A stretch of DNA of 64,000 nt from positions 11,594,001 to 11,658,000 of the forward strand of contig NC_088788.1 of NCBI RefSeq assembly GCF_949628265.1. The letters are read 5' to 3'. Source of the DNA: Cloeon dipterum (Eukaryota; Arthropoda; Insecta; Ephemeroptera; Baetidae). Under the pieces are notes generated by a model that saw nothing but the letters and a program-made list of their open reading frames with translations, searched no databases and was not told the origin of the DNA. A program made the position numbers and the translations under genes. The first letter of the stretch is position 1, and the number at the start of each line of letters is the position of its first letter. This document shows, in pieces, positions 12,101-24,200 of this stretch.

Positions 12101-13379
12101 ACTCAGCGATTAGCTTTAGAGTTAGATATTTGTAAAATAAATATGTCACACCCTTTTACTACCTGAAACCTACAGTCATTGTATGCAAGGATTGAAAAAA
12201 CCAACTAAAAATCGACTTTCTTTTTAAATAATACAAAAATATTGTTTTTTAAAATTTGAATGAATGAGATAAATGATGAAGGCGATGTTTTACAATAAAA
12301 TCGCAAAAAATATTGAAGCAAGGTTCGTTAACCCCCGAATTTTGTTACATTGCAAAAATCTGGTTTTCCAACGTGTCCGCAATTTTGGAGTTTTTCAAAA
12401 TGATATTGAATGTTAGGTGGCAAAAATGAATGTAATTATAAATAAGTTCTAGTTGATTTCTCAAATATTTAATAGTATTTAAAAAACTTCTCAGAAGAGT
12501 TTGGCGCAAAATATAATCTTTTCGAGGGGGAAAATTAAAAAAAAGAACGCGGTAAAAAGCGGAAAACAAAAATTGGTGGGACTTTCCGACTGGTTTTCGC
12601 GCTAAAAACCAGTAATTCGTTTTTTGCGCATTAAAAAATTGACGAAACCCTAATAGGAGTGAAAGTATAGGAAAATACTAATGCTCGTCATCTAAAGCAA
12701 TTCAGGCGTTTCGATTTTAAAAATTATAATTTTGTTTTTGTAATTTTACGCAAGAACTTCGCAAAATTGGCTGTTGAAACCCAGGCAGTTTTGAATTTAC
12801 CATCTTTTGTCCAGGCTTAATGAGTGGAACAAAGTATAAAACATCATAGTCACAAAACTAAAAGTTAATAGCTAAATAAAAGACATTACAATGTATAATT
12901 CATTATTAAGCACTTTCATCAATTTATTTTGCAATACAACTAATTTTGGAAAAAACTTAATTATCAATTCAGGGAATTGAATGGTCAAATCTTGCGTTTT
13001 GAGACAGCAATGGTTGAAAGAGGTGACAAAGAATGTGTGAGTTTGCAACATATTTTGAATTTCATTGAACCAAAAGTGTCACGCATAGTTCTAGCCTTTG
13101 TCTAAAGGCTGCGGTGTCTCCAAGCTTACGGCCTCAATAATTGCCTCATCGCTTCACAATCTAACGGAGAGGTTAGCAGACATTAAAGGCGTCGGGGAAA
13201 ACACAATAACTGAATACAAATTGATTCACTGTTGTCGGACTGGAGACTACTTGCCAATAACTAAATAAATAACCTATTGCACTACTTGTCTCCCAGGTTG
13301 GCGAAACGGCAAACCTGGATTTCCATAATAAGCACTTTTACAACCGCTTATTATATACATATATTGGCAGTTTCAGAAC
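2956..13379. other. gene-free region, mosaic of AT-rich and GC-richer blocks
   Basis: About 10 kb without any frame I can tie to a protein family and without a chain of plausible exons. AT-rich spacers alternate with more complex, GC-richer blocks, roughly at 3640-3870, 4140-4700, 5530-6060, 6750-7430, 8380-8830, 9960-10330, 10680-11060 and 11640-12070. Several blocks hold TATA-like strings next to GC-rich sequence (for example TATATAAA at 11971-11978) and homeodomain-like TAATTA cores. The pattern fits clustered cis-regulatory elements or a very large intron of a gene outside the window, but nothing here proves either. Confidence 0.5.
3156..3182. repeat. (TA)n microsatellite
   Basis: About 13 uninterrupted TA units in an AT-rich context, in the gene-free region right of the second 70-bp repeat copy. 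Confidence 0.95.
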
Positions 13380-13385
13380 TTTATT
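13380..13385 (-). terminator. candidate poly(A) signal of XPR1
   Basis: This is the first minus-strand AATAAA (TTTATT on +) that I find past the XPR1 stop, about 505 bp downstream. It would give a moderate 3' UTR. The distance makes it uncertain, and a variant signal nearer the stop is possible. Confidence 0.3.
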
Positions 13386-13889
13386 GATTTGGCTAAAATT
13401 ATGGCTGTACCCTGTACTAAAATAAGACCCATACTCGAGTGTGAGGTGTGCGACGCACACTTACCTAATTTATGAAACAAAGAAAAGCTTAAGATTCTCT
13501 TTCCTGACTTTTATACTTTCACAACACAATTTTAGCACTTTTCAGGTTCCGGAATGGTCCCTTCTATTAAGACTTCTTGTTTACGCATTGCTTAATACAC
13601 ACGTGTGTCAGTAAAAACAGTAAATGCGGCTCTCTTTCAACAATTCTTCGACTATAGTAAACCATCAATATACACAAAGAGTATCACATTCCAATGAAAT
13701 CCATCTAATTTTCGTAGCGTAATCCTTGCCATGCAGCATTTTCCTAATGCGATCAAATGCTTGCGCTCCCTAAACTTTCCAGAGTTTTCAACAAGAGTGC
13801 CAAATAGCAAGTTTGGTAACCACAACGAGAGAGATATCGAGAGAGGGAAATTAGGGAAAGTTTAAAATCCTGAGGAAACTTGTGGTAGA

Positions 13890-16800
13890 TCAAACGAGGT
13901 TGTCCCCGGACGGTGCAGGCACTTCCTCCTGCAGCAAGCACAGCGTCGTCTCGTCCTTATTCTTTGCTGGTCTCCTCTTTCGCCTGTGCAGCACGCCGTC
14001 GCTCTCGTCCATCATCCGAACGATGACGGCTTGATCTGATGTGTCCAGAGGCGCCACGGAAATATCACGGACGGCACGGAAATTACCGCAGTTGTTGAGG
14101 TGCTCGTTCTCCAATCGGAAATAGTTCCAAATAAAGCGCCTGTGAGGAAGAAATAATTTTATTGCAGCATTTCTCACAATTTTAGCAATTTCAAAACAAA
14201 AATTACTAACGTTATTATCTTATATTGTGTTTAAATTTTTATCAAAATCTATATTTTTATGTCTGAGAGACTTAGTCCAGGAAAGGTACATAGTTCTGGC
14301 AAGAATCTGAGGATTTTTTACTTAAATTAGGCCCTCATTGACCACAAAGAATATAAAATATGGAAATATTTTTTGATTTATTGTAATAATCAAGTCAACT
14401 TACCTCACTACTTCCAGAATTGAAACAGTAAACGTCATGTATTGCTTTGAAAGGTATCCATTCTCCACTATCAAAAAACTAAATGCCCAGGAAAACCTTA
14501 TAAGCAGGTCCTCGATGATGGCAAAGTAATAGTAATTCTGAAATTTAAGTTATTTCAGTTCAGTATTTCTTGTTATTTGGAAAATTTACCTTAGATGAGT
14601 ACACAACTTCAGCGCGCAAAAACCTATTCTCTCCTGCATTCTGGTCGAAAAAACCCCAATCCATTTTAATGTCCCAAGCGTATGAGTAAGAGGAACTAAC
14701 AATCGCAGAAACCATCCAGGCGTAAAAGAAAGGGTTCTCTGCGTGACTTTGGTAATCAGCTGCGAAATTTCGTGATTCTAACATCAAAACTGATAAATAG
14801 ACAAAGAACTCACCCTCATAGTATTTTCTAAGGACACTGAAAAGTACAACAAAGAATGTGGTGGAGTATTTCCCCGCATTCACAAGGTGAGGGAAAGCAT
14901 CACCCGAATCTCTGTAACGTCTCAGGCACTGCGCGAAGCGGAACCAAGCAGGTAACGCGTTAACAATTGGAAGGGTAATCCAAGCTTCATCATTGCACCT
15001 TTCGATTCCGATCTCTGGAATGAGAAAATAATAAAAATATAACGAACTGGGCAATGTATTGATTTTTCCTACTTGTATTCCGGTCGAAAGTTTCCCATGC
15101 AGGATTGGAAAAGAAAAAGCAGATGAAGAAGTGAAAGTCGATGAGCGCGTAAACCAAACTGTTGAGCTGATCGGCCAGCCAGAAATCAGCAAAGCCCACG
15201 GCCCAAAACGGTGCGGTGATAATTCGGAACAGCACTCGCAGCAACCAAAACCGTGCTTCATGTTGAAATGCTTTTATCTGGAAAATAAAAATAATATGAA
15301 AAGGGTTAGCGGAGTTAAATACACTTAAGCAGTTAAAACATGTTTATTTTGCAACTGTACTTGAATTGAGTAAAAAGAGGTACTGCATCTCTTCCTTGTT
15401 TACAAAACAAACCGTAAATATTCCACCAACTCGAATTTATTTATTTCATTGAATCAGATACATTAATGAAAATCAAGAAAAGTGAAAAAGGTGAAGTGTA
15501 CAAGCGATCATGTCGCTTAAACATCAAACCAAAAGATGAGAATAAGAAAAAAATTATGGTGAAAAAAATTCATTCATTAGCACTGAATTAGAAAATCATA
15601 AAATCGAATTTTAACACGGTTTAAATGTATTTTTTCTTCGATTTTGCTAGGACCATAATACCATATATATTTTAAAGAAAAATTTTCATCATTGCCAATT
15701 TTTATGAAATCATTTCCTCTAGAGATTTAATTAAAATATCAAACTGTTTTACTCTCGGAATTTAAAAAATCTTTCTTTTTATTTTCTCACCAAAAAAACA
15801 ATTAAAAATATCACAACATTTTAACATATTTTACACACATGTAAAATTTATCACTATCATGAATTAAAAAATATTTAAATAAATTTTCACTTTTGAACTT
15901 TTTGATTTGCACTTAATTGCACGATGATCCCTTAATTATAAATAAAGCAAAATCTCATAAATCTCTATTCGTAGTAAAAACGGTCATTTTTTCTTTTATT
16001 TTTCAGAAAAAAAAACATTAGAACAATTAGACAGAAAAAACTGCAAAACAGCAAGTAGCGAGTCAACGTGCTTTTGCAAGCCTTCAAAATGTTAATGAAC
16101 TTATATATCAACCCAAACACAATGCAAAAGCTTAACTCAGCTTTTGAAAGGGATCAAAGTTGAATTATTTTCTAATTTCTCTTTCTTTTTTTAACCACCT
16201 GTTAACGGAATTCTCAATAGAAATATCAGTAGATCATTAAAGTTGTACTGACCGGATTAACCAAGAATATTATCATCACAACGGCCATGGAAACTGGGCA
16301 GTAGTAGGCAGGAATGCTGAGTTTTTCGCTGAACAGGAGACCCAGCAGACTGAGCGCCCAGATGACCCCGAAAATAGCAGCCAGCTCCATCAGGTGTTGT
16401 TCGGAGAGGTGGTGCCGGGGGTCCAGTTCGAAGATAAGTACGTGATTCACTCCAGACGACCTCCAGCCGTACACATTCACACCCATCAGGAAAATAAACA
16501 GGATCAACAGGAACGGCCCTCGGTAGAGTTGGAATATTGTCGACCAGTCGTCTCGAGGAGAGCCTAAGATAACTGACAGGCGAAATTTTTAATTATGGTT
16601 TTTTAACTAATATAAGGCGACTCACTGGATAGGATTGCAGTTACGAATAAAATGCCAAACGCGCCTGAAAACAGGCCCAGCTTGAAAGTGGTCCACGGAC
16701 TCTGCTGCTCTCCCAAAGGCGGCACTCGCAGTCGCTTCATCGCCCTTTGTCGATTTCCGCTCTCCATCTCGTTTGTCACGGTGGATTCAGTCTCTTTGAT

Positions 16801-18495
16801 GAGCCTATCAATGTCTTTGTTTGTGTAAAAATGTGACGTTTCCACGTGTTCCGCCCTCCACTTGGCACCCCTGTCCGTCTTGAGAAGCTGAAACAAGCAT
16901 TCGAATTTTGCACAAGCAGAAAACGATTCGGTGCAACTAACGGCAATTTCCCTCAAAACCGTCAACCCATAACCTCGGCGGGTTTGACGAGACCAGTCTG
17001 GTTGATGCTTTGAAAGTGGAAACTCCAAAACTCCAGATGATTGGGAGGGAGCTAATGTGACTTATTGGCAATGAGAGCTTTCAGATTGGCGATTTTAAGT
17101 TTACTTTGGAATCACGTTCTCAGTGATTACATTTTGTATCCAAGTTGGCATTTATTGTTGGCCATTCCACACTTGGAAGAGGTTGGTGGTCACCACGTGA
17201 TAGTGACTAATCAAATTTTGTTGATTTACTGCAAATGGCCAGTTCACATTGCACAAAACTGTTTTTTTCCATCGAGATTTCTGCACCTGCCCGTCTTGGA
17301 AGTGAGTTTAAAATTAAGACTTAAAAATATAAATGAAACATTGTTCTATATTATTTCCAAATGATATGTCTCTATGTTACTCAAATTGAAAAAGATAATC
17401 AAATAACCTGGGATTTTCCGGAGTTTTGTTGAATTTGTTTGTCTTATAACGAGATTTACTAACAAGGGAATCTTGGGCACGTTCATGCATTTTTTATTGA
17501 CTCAAACGTGTGGACTTTTATGTAATTATCTGAACAACATTAAAATAAACCTTTCTATAACTATTTTGTCAGTGAATAATTTGCTAAAAACACTTAAAAC
17601 GATCAACAATTTTTCAATAATTTATCACTTAATTGAAAGATTAAATAATAGCGGTGAATTAGTTTATTTAGTTTTTAAGTTAAATATTAATTAACATCTT
17701 TGAAATTATGTTAAAATGTGTTTTTACTAGACTCCTAAAATAAATTTGTTAGGTACTGAAGAGCAGCTAGCTGCAGCTATTTTCCTGCAGAGAAAATTCA
17801 GTGCAGTGATTCAAATAGGCCATAGACCTCGAGGAAAAAATTCTGAAACAGCAACTTTTGCTGAGGGAAAATAAAAATTTTTACATGAGATTTGTAAAAG
17901 TTTACTAGTATAAAACAAGCAGGAAAAACGAGATGGTAAGAAATGCAAACCTATCGTAAATATCTTATTGTTATTTTATATCTAATAAAAATTTTAAAAC
18001 CTGAGTGGAACATCAACTCACCTTATCATGTTTCTTCAGAATTTTCCTAAAGCCAGTGAAATTCAAATTCTGGTAATTCTGCAGAAGAATGAGACTAAGG
18101 TAGAACTCGCTGAAGGCCAGCTTGAGGTCCTGCAGCTTCCTGGCCGGCACGCCTCCTGTCAACATCTTGCGCGCCTTGTTCAGGCCGGTCTTGGAGTGGC
18201 TGCTGGCGTCCAGGGACGCCTTCAACTCGCTCTGCAGCATGGCGAACTTGCGAGTGGCCTCAGCCATTTTCTCGGAGAAGAAGGTGTTGATCTTCTTCAG
18301 CTCCTGGTCGCATTGCTGGAAGAAGTGGTCGTCAAAGTTGACTATGTGTCGGGTCACGATTTCGGGCTCGGTGAGCTCCGCGGAGGGCGCCTCCTCCACG
18401 GCCGAGTACAGCATCGTCTTCAGCTCCTCGTAGATGATGTACTGCTTCCTCCATTCTGGCGTGATGTGTGCTGACAGATGTTCCGTGAATTTCAT
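13890..18495 (-). CDS. XPR1: XPR1, SPX-EXS phosphate exporter
   Basis: XPR1 is the plasma-membrane inorganic-phosphate exporter. Its cytosolic SPX domain senses inositol pyrophosphates, and its EXS domain forms part of the transport unit. Eight coding exons: 18022-18495, 16626-16887, 16253-16563, 15073-15277, 14814-15014, 14590-14777, 14404-14537 and 13890-14139. All have GT/AG borders, and they sum to 2025 nt, giving 674 aa (human 696). Exon 1 encodes the whole SPX domain, beginning [16 protein letters not shown] and ending in the basic [11 protein letters not shown] helix (residues 148-158). The transmembrane part starts in exon 2 after the conserved MKRLRVPPL. Exons 4-8 carry EXS signatures: [48 protein letters not shown] and [14 protein letters not shown]. 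The variable SPX linker around 115-130 is shorter than in vertebrates. The family name comes from its use as a retrovirus receptor; this is the host gene. Confidence 0.97.
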
Positions 18496-18879
18496 CTTTC
18501 GTTACAATCATTAATCCTGCGAAATGACAAATGAATGAATATACATCATTTTTTTTTAATTTGTTTTTAAATCGCTGAAAAAAATAAGTTAAAAAAATAT
18601 CACAACATTTCTCAGAAATAAAAACAAAATGTTGGTTGGGAGTTCCGAAATTACTCAACCGACTCTAGGATCCTTTCGTCACGCTGAGCCAAATTTGTCG
18701 AACAGATTAAAACCCAAAACAAATTTTTTTCATGTTGGCAAAGCAAACTTACTCTCTTAAGAACCGTAGCCCACTATGCGAAAATAATCTTTTTCTAATC
18801 TAACAGCGGGAGGATGGAAATAGGAATGAAAATACATGTCGGACGTCAGAGACGCATCAAATCCAAAAGCAATCGGTAC

Positions 18880-18924
18880 CTGCTGTGGTGGGCCGCCGAG
18901 CTCCGAGTATCAAACAACCTCCAT
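18880..18924 (-). other. possible 5' UTR exon of XPR1
   Basis: On the minus strand a TTGTTTTGCAG acceptor precedes a 45-bp segment that ends at CAG|GTACCG, a fair donor. A second acceptor (CATTTCGCAG) stands about 25 bp upstream of the XPR1 ATG at 18495. Together they suggest a spliced leader. Inferred from splice-site strings only. Confidence 0.3.
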
Positions 18925-21199
18925 CTGCAAAACAACAAAATAATTAACACCCATCACGATGGTCCCTATTTTTATTATTAGCACTAGAGAGAGAGAGAGA
19001 GAACGAACAACTTCAATGGAAGGAAAGAGTGGCACTAAGCCAGGCGTGCATCAACTACGCGCGACGTCTCGCCTACCAAGCAAGAAAGCTCGAATTCTGA
19101 ATTACAAAAGGGACGCTCTCTGCTTATGTTAACGGGAATCTTTGAACCCCCAATCGTTGATATGATGATAACGAGCCAACGAGCGCAGCGACACTGGAAA
19201 ACTAATCTCCCAACCTGCGACACACGACACGGTGCTGCGCTGCACAAACACCGTGTGTGAACCACCTGACCTGCTGCTATACAGACAAACAAATTGCTCA
19301 ATTGACACGAATGCCCGGATCCCAAGGGCGGAATTAAAACCCAGTCCAATTAAAGAGCGCGCGCGGACTTCTTTCTCTCTCCGGATTTTTTTTTACTCTT
19401 TTCATCTCTCCACTCAGTCAGCTCTATCTGCGATTATGAGAATGTTTACAAGTGCAGGGGTATCTGGCGCGCTCTATTTCAAGTGTTTACTCTGAAATCT
19501 CAAAAATAGCTGGATGGACACGGACACAAATCGGTGAGGAAAAGTACCAAGACCAGAGAAAAAAAAGAGGCGACACAACCTCCGGCCGAATTACAAATTT
19601 AAAGGAATGCTCGTTCTCTGTTCTCTTAAGAGCACTGGAAAATAAAACAAAAAATGTTGAGGTTCAATAACCAACCACACAATAAATTATATTTTAGTTT
19701 CGTAATTATATGTATATTGCTTTGAAAATGAAATGGAACATTAAAATTAGTCGTAACAATTAGTATTTTCGATTTTCAGCAGTATCATGAGAATGCAGGA
19801 TTTCTCTTTTCTAAAATATTCACGCTATTTTCTGAGGTTTCATTTTATGAAAAAGGTTCAGTAGAAAAATTCGAACAAACTGATAAATTCTATAAGATGT
19901 GAGTAAAAGTTGAATTAATTAAAAATATTCTTGATTGGTGATAATGGTATCTATCATTAAATTTTATCTTAGGGATGAAGGTATAATATTTTTACAATAA
20001 TTAGATTGCGGTCAGTATTACATTTTTTATGTTAAAATAGCGAAATAATCTTCCAAATAAGTAATTCCCATTGGCATCTAAAATATATTCAAAGCTTTAT
20101 TTCCCTAATTATTTGAAATATAATATTAAATTATTGAAATTTTGCACCTATACTGCTTTTTAAATCGACAATTATGTCCAAATAATTCGGCTTCATTAAA
20201 ACATTTTCATACCAGACGCAAAAAAAATAAAAAAAGGAATATGAATTGTGATGTCTATCGAGTTGATTTATTTTTTTATTGAATTTTAATGCGTGTGTGT
20301 GACCAGATTCACACAGTGCTTTGCACACTAAAATATTCGAAAAACTGGTTGCAATGTAAAATTCAAAACGCAATGAAAATGGGATGAGCATGAATGCCAA
20401 AATAACTAGCGAGCAAAAGTGCGCAAAATATGCGTGTTCTACTGCGAATGCTGCCTACGATGACAATGGCAAAGAAGCCAGTTCGATGGCACTAATTTAA
20501 ACGATCAACTCGCGTGTCAAAGGATTAAATATTGGAGAAGTCCTGTATGTTTGTAACTCACATGACAATATATCTCGGCGGATTCGATTAGTCAGTGCAA
20601 TAATCTTTGTGTCCTTGTGCTCACAACTCTAGCGTTGCATTTTTCGCTGATTTTTAAAAGGAATACAAATAAATGAAATTGCTCTGCAGCTGATTGGCAG
20701 GCAAACCAACTTAAAATCATAATATGAAAATAAAATAATGTAAATTATTTCTAACCTAAGATACTTCTAAAAATATAAAAAAACCACGTGATAAGGTTTA
20801 AAAAATTTTATATTAAAAGGGTAAAAATAATGGATTTTTTGCTTTTAGTAAAGAAGAGGTTGAACTTTGTAAGGTTGGTACTTTATGAAAACAGTGGAGT
20901 GGGAGTTCACGAACGATTACGAGTACAATATTATTAATAAAAGCAGTGTCAATAACTATTAAGTGAAGTCGAAGAAGGTATTTTGATGATGGTACGTTGC
21001 TTGAATTTGAATATTATTGCAAAATCCTATTTAACAAGAGGAATTCACAAAGCAGCCATTGGAAAATTAATTCTGCGCCACAGACGCGGAATTTTTTTTT
21101 TATCGCAATTTGGATTGCCTGACTGTCCTGTCCACGCAACCTTTTTTCTGGAATATTAATATCATTCATACCACTTTTGATGCGTCTTCTTTTCAACAG
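18925..21199. other. intergenic region between divergent XPR1 and GCC2
   Basis: Head-to-head spacer. The part nearest XPR1 (about 18930-19650) is more GC-rich and complex and probably holds its promoter. The rest is AT-rich. No coding family or RNA gene was recognised. A CTTTTCAACAG string at 21189-21199 could be the acceptor of a GCC2 leader intron. Confidence 0.5.
18986..19002. repeat. (GA)n microsatellite
   Basis: A short uninterrupted GA tract upstream of XPR1. In insects GA tracts near promoters can bind GAGA-type factors, but nothing here shows that. Confidence 0.85.
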
Positions 21200-21232
21200 A
21201 TGAATTTTCGAGATTAACCGACCGACCTAGTT

Positions 21233-24200
21233 ATGGACCAAAAGAAACTTGAGGCTCTATCAAAGGAGGAGGTAATTCAAAAATACAAAAACCTCCTTAT
21301 CATCGCCCAAAAAGCCAAAGCAGCAAAGGATGGTGAGTTTGATTTTTAAAATGTCTGTAACAAATGAATGAGACTTGAAAAAATCGTAGGAAACCTTTTG
21401 AATGAATATTTCTTGTCCTTGGAGCCAGAAATTGGTATTATTCTGATTTTGTTAAATATTGAATACGAATATGATACGCATCTTTATTTTGCTTCATATT
21501 TTCGGCTTCTTTTTTGGCTTTAATATAGCTGTCAATAACCTGAATTTGCCTCCATCTTCCGATTTCAGATGCCCAAGAGCAGGTTAAAAAATTGGAACAG
21601 GCTGTCGCAGAGAGCGATGAAGAGAAGAAAAAGGTTCAAATTTTTGTATAAACAACAAACTTATTTTAACACAAATTTTAAACTTGTAGGTCATCAGTGA
21701 AAAGGAGAAACTCGATGCCCTCACTGGAGATCAAGGAGTTCAGCTCGAGAGTCTTCGGCGACAACTTTGCCGGGCTGAGGCTGACTGCTCCGTGCTGGAA
21801 ACTCAGCTGGAGAGTTTAGACTCTGAAAACAGACGCTTGTCCCAGTTAGCGAACGACGCGGAAATGCAGCTTCGGCTGGGCGCTGAGATCAGGCAGGATG
21901 CATTGGAGGGAATGGGAGAAGAACTCGCCAATGTGAAAAACACTGCTGTTGAGGCACTGGCTGAGAGAGACTCGCTTCGCGCTAGACTTCGTGAGCAGAA
22001 CCCCAATGGTGGTGGAACTGAGGTCAGTTGAAGATTCTGATTATTATTTGTCTTACTTTATGCAGTCTTTTGTCTTAAAAGACAGAGCAGAAGGCTCTGC
22101 CTAAAAATAGTTTATGTTCAATTATTATATTTTTATTTAACCTATCGTGAAAAGATAAAATTTAGAACTCTGATATTTTTTACGTAAGTAAATTTAATAA
22201 AATACTTTACCTTGTGTGGGTTTAGATTCAGGAAAGGTAGCTATAAAATTAAAAAAATATCCTACACGTCATAGAACTAAATAAGAGCTGATTAGACCCT
22301 GTAAGGCATATTTTTATCGGCTCTTAAAAAGCAAAACGTCAAAAAAGTGTATGCTATAGAAGCAGAGCCATGGAAAATGATCCAAACGATTAATTGCTAG
22401 CACAATGCAAAAAAGAGTAAGTGACAAAAGACGAAATCTCGTCAAACTCTGCCATTCATTTTTTTATGAGCTTGTGAATTTTTGTAAGGGAAGGGATGTG
22501 ACGTGGTTGACTTTATTTTGTCCATTAAAACGTTTAAATAATGGAAAGTGTTTATAAGTTTGGAAAAAATTGTCTAGAACATAGCTCTGCTATAAATGCT
22601 AGAATGAGCGTTTTTGTGTTTTGAATTCCCGAAAAAATGCTATGAAAATAATATTTTTGTTTTTTAAAGCTTACTCCTGAACTGAACAACACTGCTTGAA
22701 CATTAAACTAGGCTATCATAGATTATGTACTAACTAACTTTTTGATAAAAAAAATATTTCCATTCATATAATATTTACAAATTAAATTGTGATTTTCAGG
22801 CACCACTTGAAAAAATTCTTTAGCGTAATTTCAAATAAAAAAATTTCGGTTTATATTGCTACTATATTTTTGTTTCAGACGCTTGAGTCGTGTCAAAGCA
22901 AAATCCAGTCGTTGAAAACGTCTCAATGTCAGCTCCGAACAGACATCACGAGCATGCAGTCAGAGGCGAGGGCGATGGTTGTGGAGCTAGAGCAAGCCTT
23001 GATGAAGGCACAAGAGGCGACAGAAGAGGTCGCACGCACCACAACCAAAGACATGCTTGCTGAAATGAACGAAGCGATGAAAACTCGTGGAGAAGTTGCG
23101 GCCCAGCTGGCAGAGAAGTTAAGCGCCGTGGAGAGAGAACTGGAAGCTTGCAGGGCAGAAAAGAACGCTGCCAAGGAGGAGAGAAATTCATTGAGTTCAG
23201 CAAACGAGCGGTTGATGAAAGAAATCGAGTCGGTCTCTGCCGAGTCTCAGAGCGCTAAACAAGAACTGGAACGGCTGCATGCGTTTGAGGAAAGCTCTAA
23301 ACTTGAAGTGGAAAAGCTGCGAGAGGAGCTCGACAACGCTCGTAAAGGTGTGGTGGAGCTGGAGGAGCAGCTGAATGAGAAGACGCGTGAAATAAACGAT
23401 GTGAATGAAGAGTTTGCCAAGCTCCAGTCCAATTTTGAGGAGTTCAAAGCCAATAACTATGAGAACAGCAAGGAGATTGACAAACTCGAGGAGAAATGCC
23501 GGCAGTTGGTTGAAATGAATAGAGAAAAAGATTCGCTCTTGGACGGAATCCAGCTGAAAATGGCAGATTCTGAAACTGAGGGTGCTTCAGCGATCGATGG
23601 GGTTCAGTCAGAATTAGAGCAGAAGCGTGAGGAGCTGAGCCTTCTCACAGCCAAGCTGAAACTTCAGGAGATGAAATTACAAGAGCTTGATGACAATAAT
23701 AATGACCTTTGCACAAAACTCAAGGCTTTTGAGGGTTACAAATCAGAAGTTCAGCAGACTGTTGAGAAAATGAGGCAAGATTATTCAGCACAGCTACTTG
23801 ACAACAAAAACGAAATTCTGTCGCTTGCTGAATCGAAGCTTCGGGCTGAGTACGCTTTGGCAGAAGAAAAGAAACTTACTGAAAGTCTGCAAGTCTCCCA
23901 TACAAGCCTGACAGAGAAGGTAGCCACCCTTGAGGAAGAGATCAACAAACTGAACCAGTTACCTTTAAAAAATAAAGAGCTTACAGAGCAGGTTTCCAGC
24001 CTGAAGGAAAAGATCGCCGAATTGGAGAAAGAAGATGTGGAGACGGGCAGCGTCAGCACCGTCAGCAAAATGGAAGACGCTACCATGTTGAAGGACGTCG
24101 AGGACAGCTTTGAAGCACGGTTCACAAAGCTGAAGGCAGTGGCAATCAGGCTGAAGCAGAAATGCATGAATCAGGCAGAGACGGTGGCCAAGCTGACAGC

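Noticed and set aside
14560..15261. 233-codon minus frame read as one protein
   Set aside because: It runs through XPR1 introns, and its first part is XPR1 exon 4 in the wrong frame; only the portions inside 14590-14777 and 14814-15014 are coding.
18028..18474. 148-codon + frame antisense to XPR1 exon 1
   Set aside because: Shadow of the SPX-coding exon; Leu/Val/Gln-rich as expected for the complement of coiled-coil codons.
22789..22878. N-terminal extension of the GCC2 large exon frame
   Set aside because: Intronic: a strong TTTTTGTTTCAG acceptor ends at 22878. The earlier CAG at 22800 leads to an in-frame TAG after seven codons.
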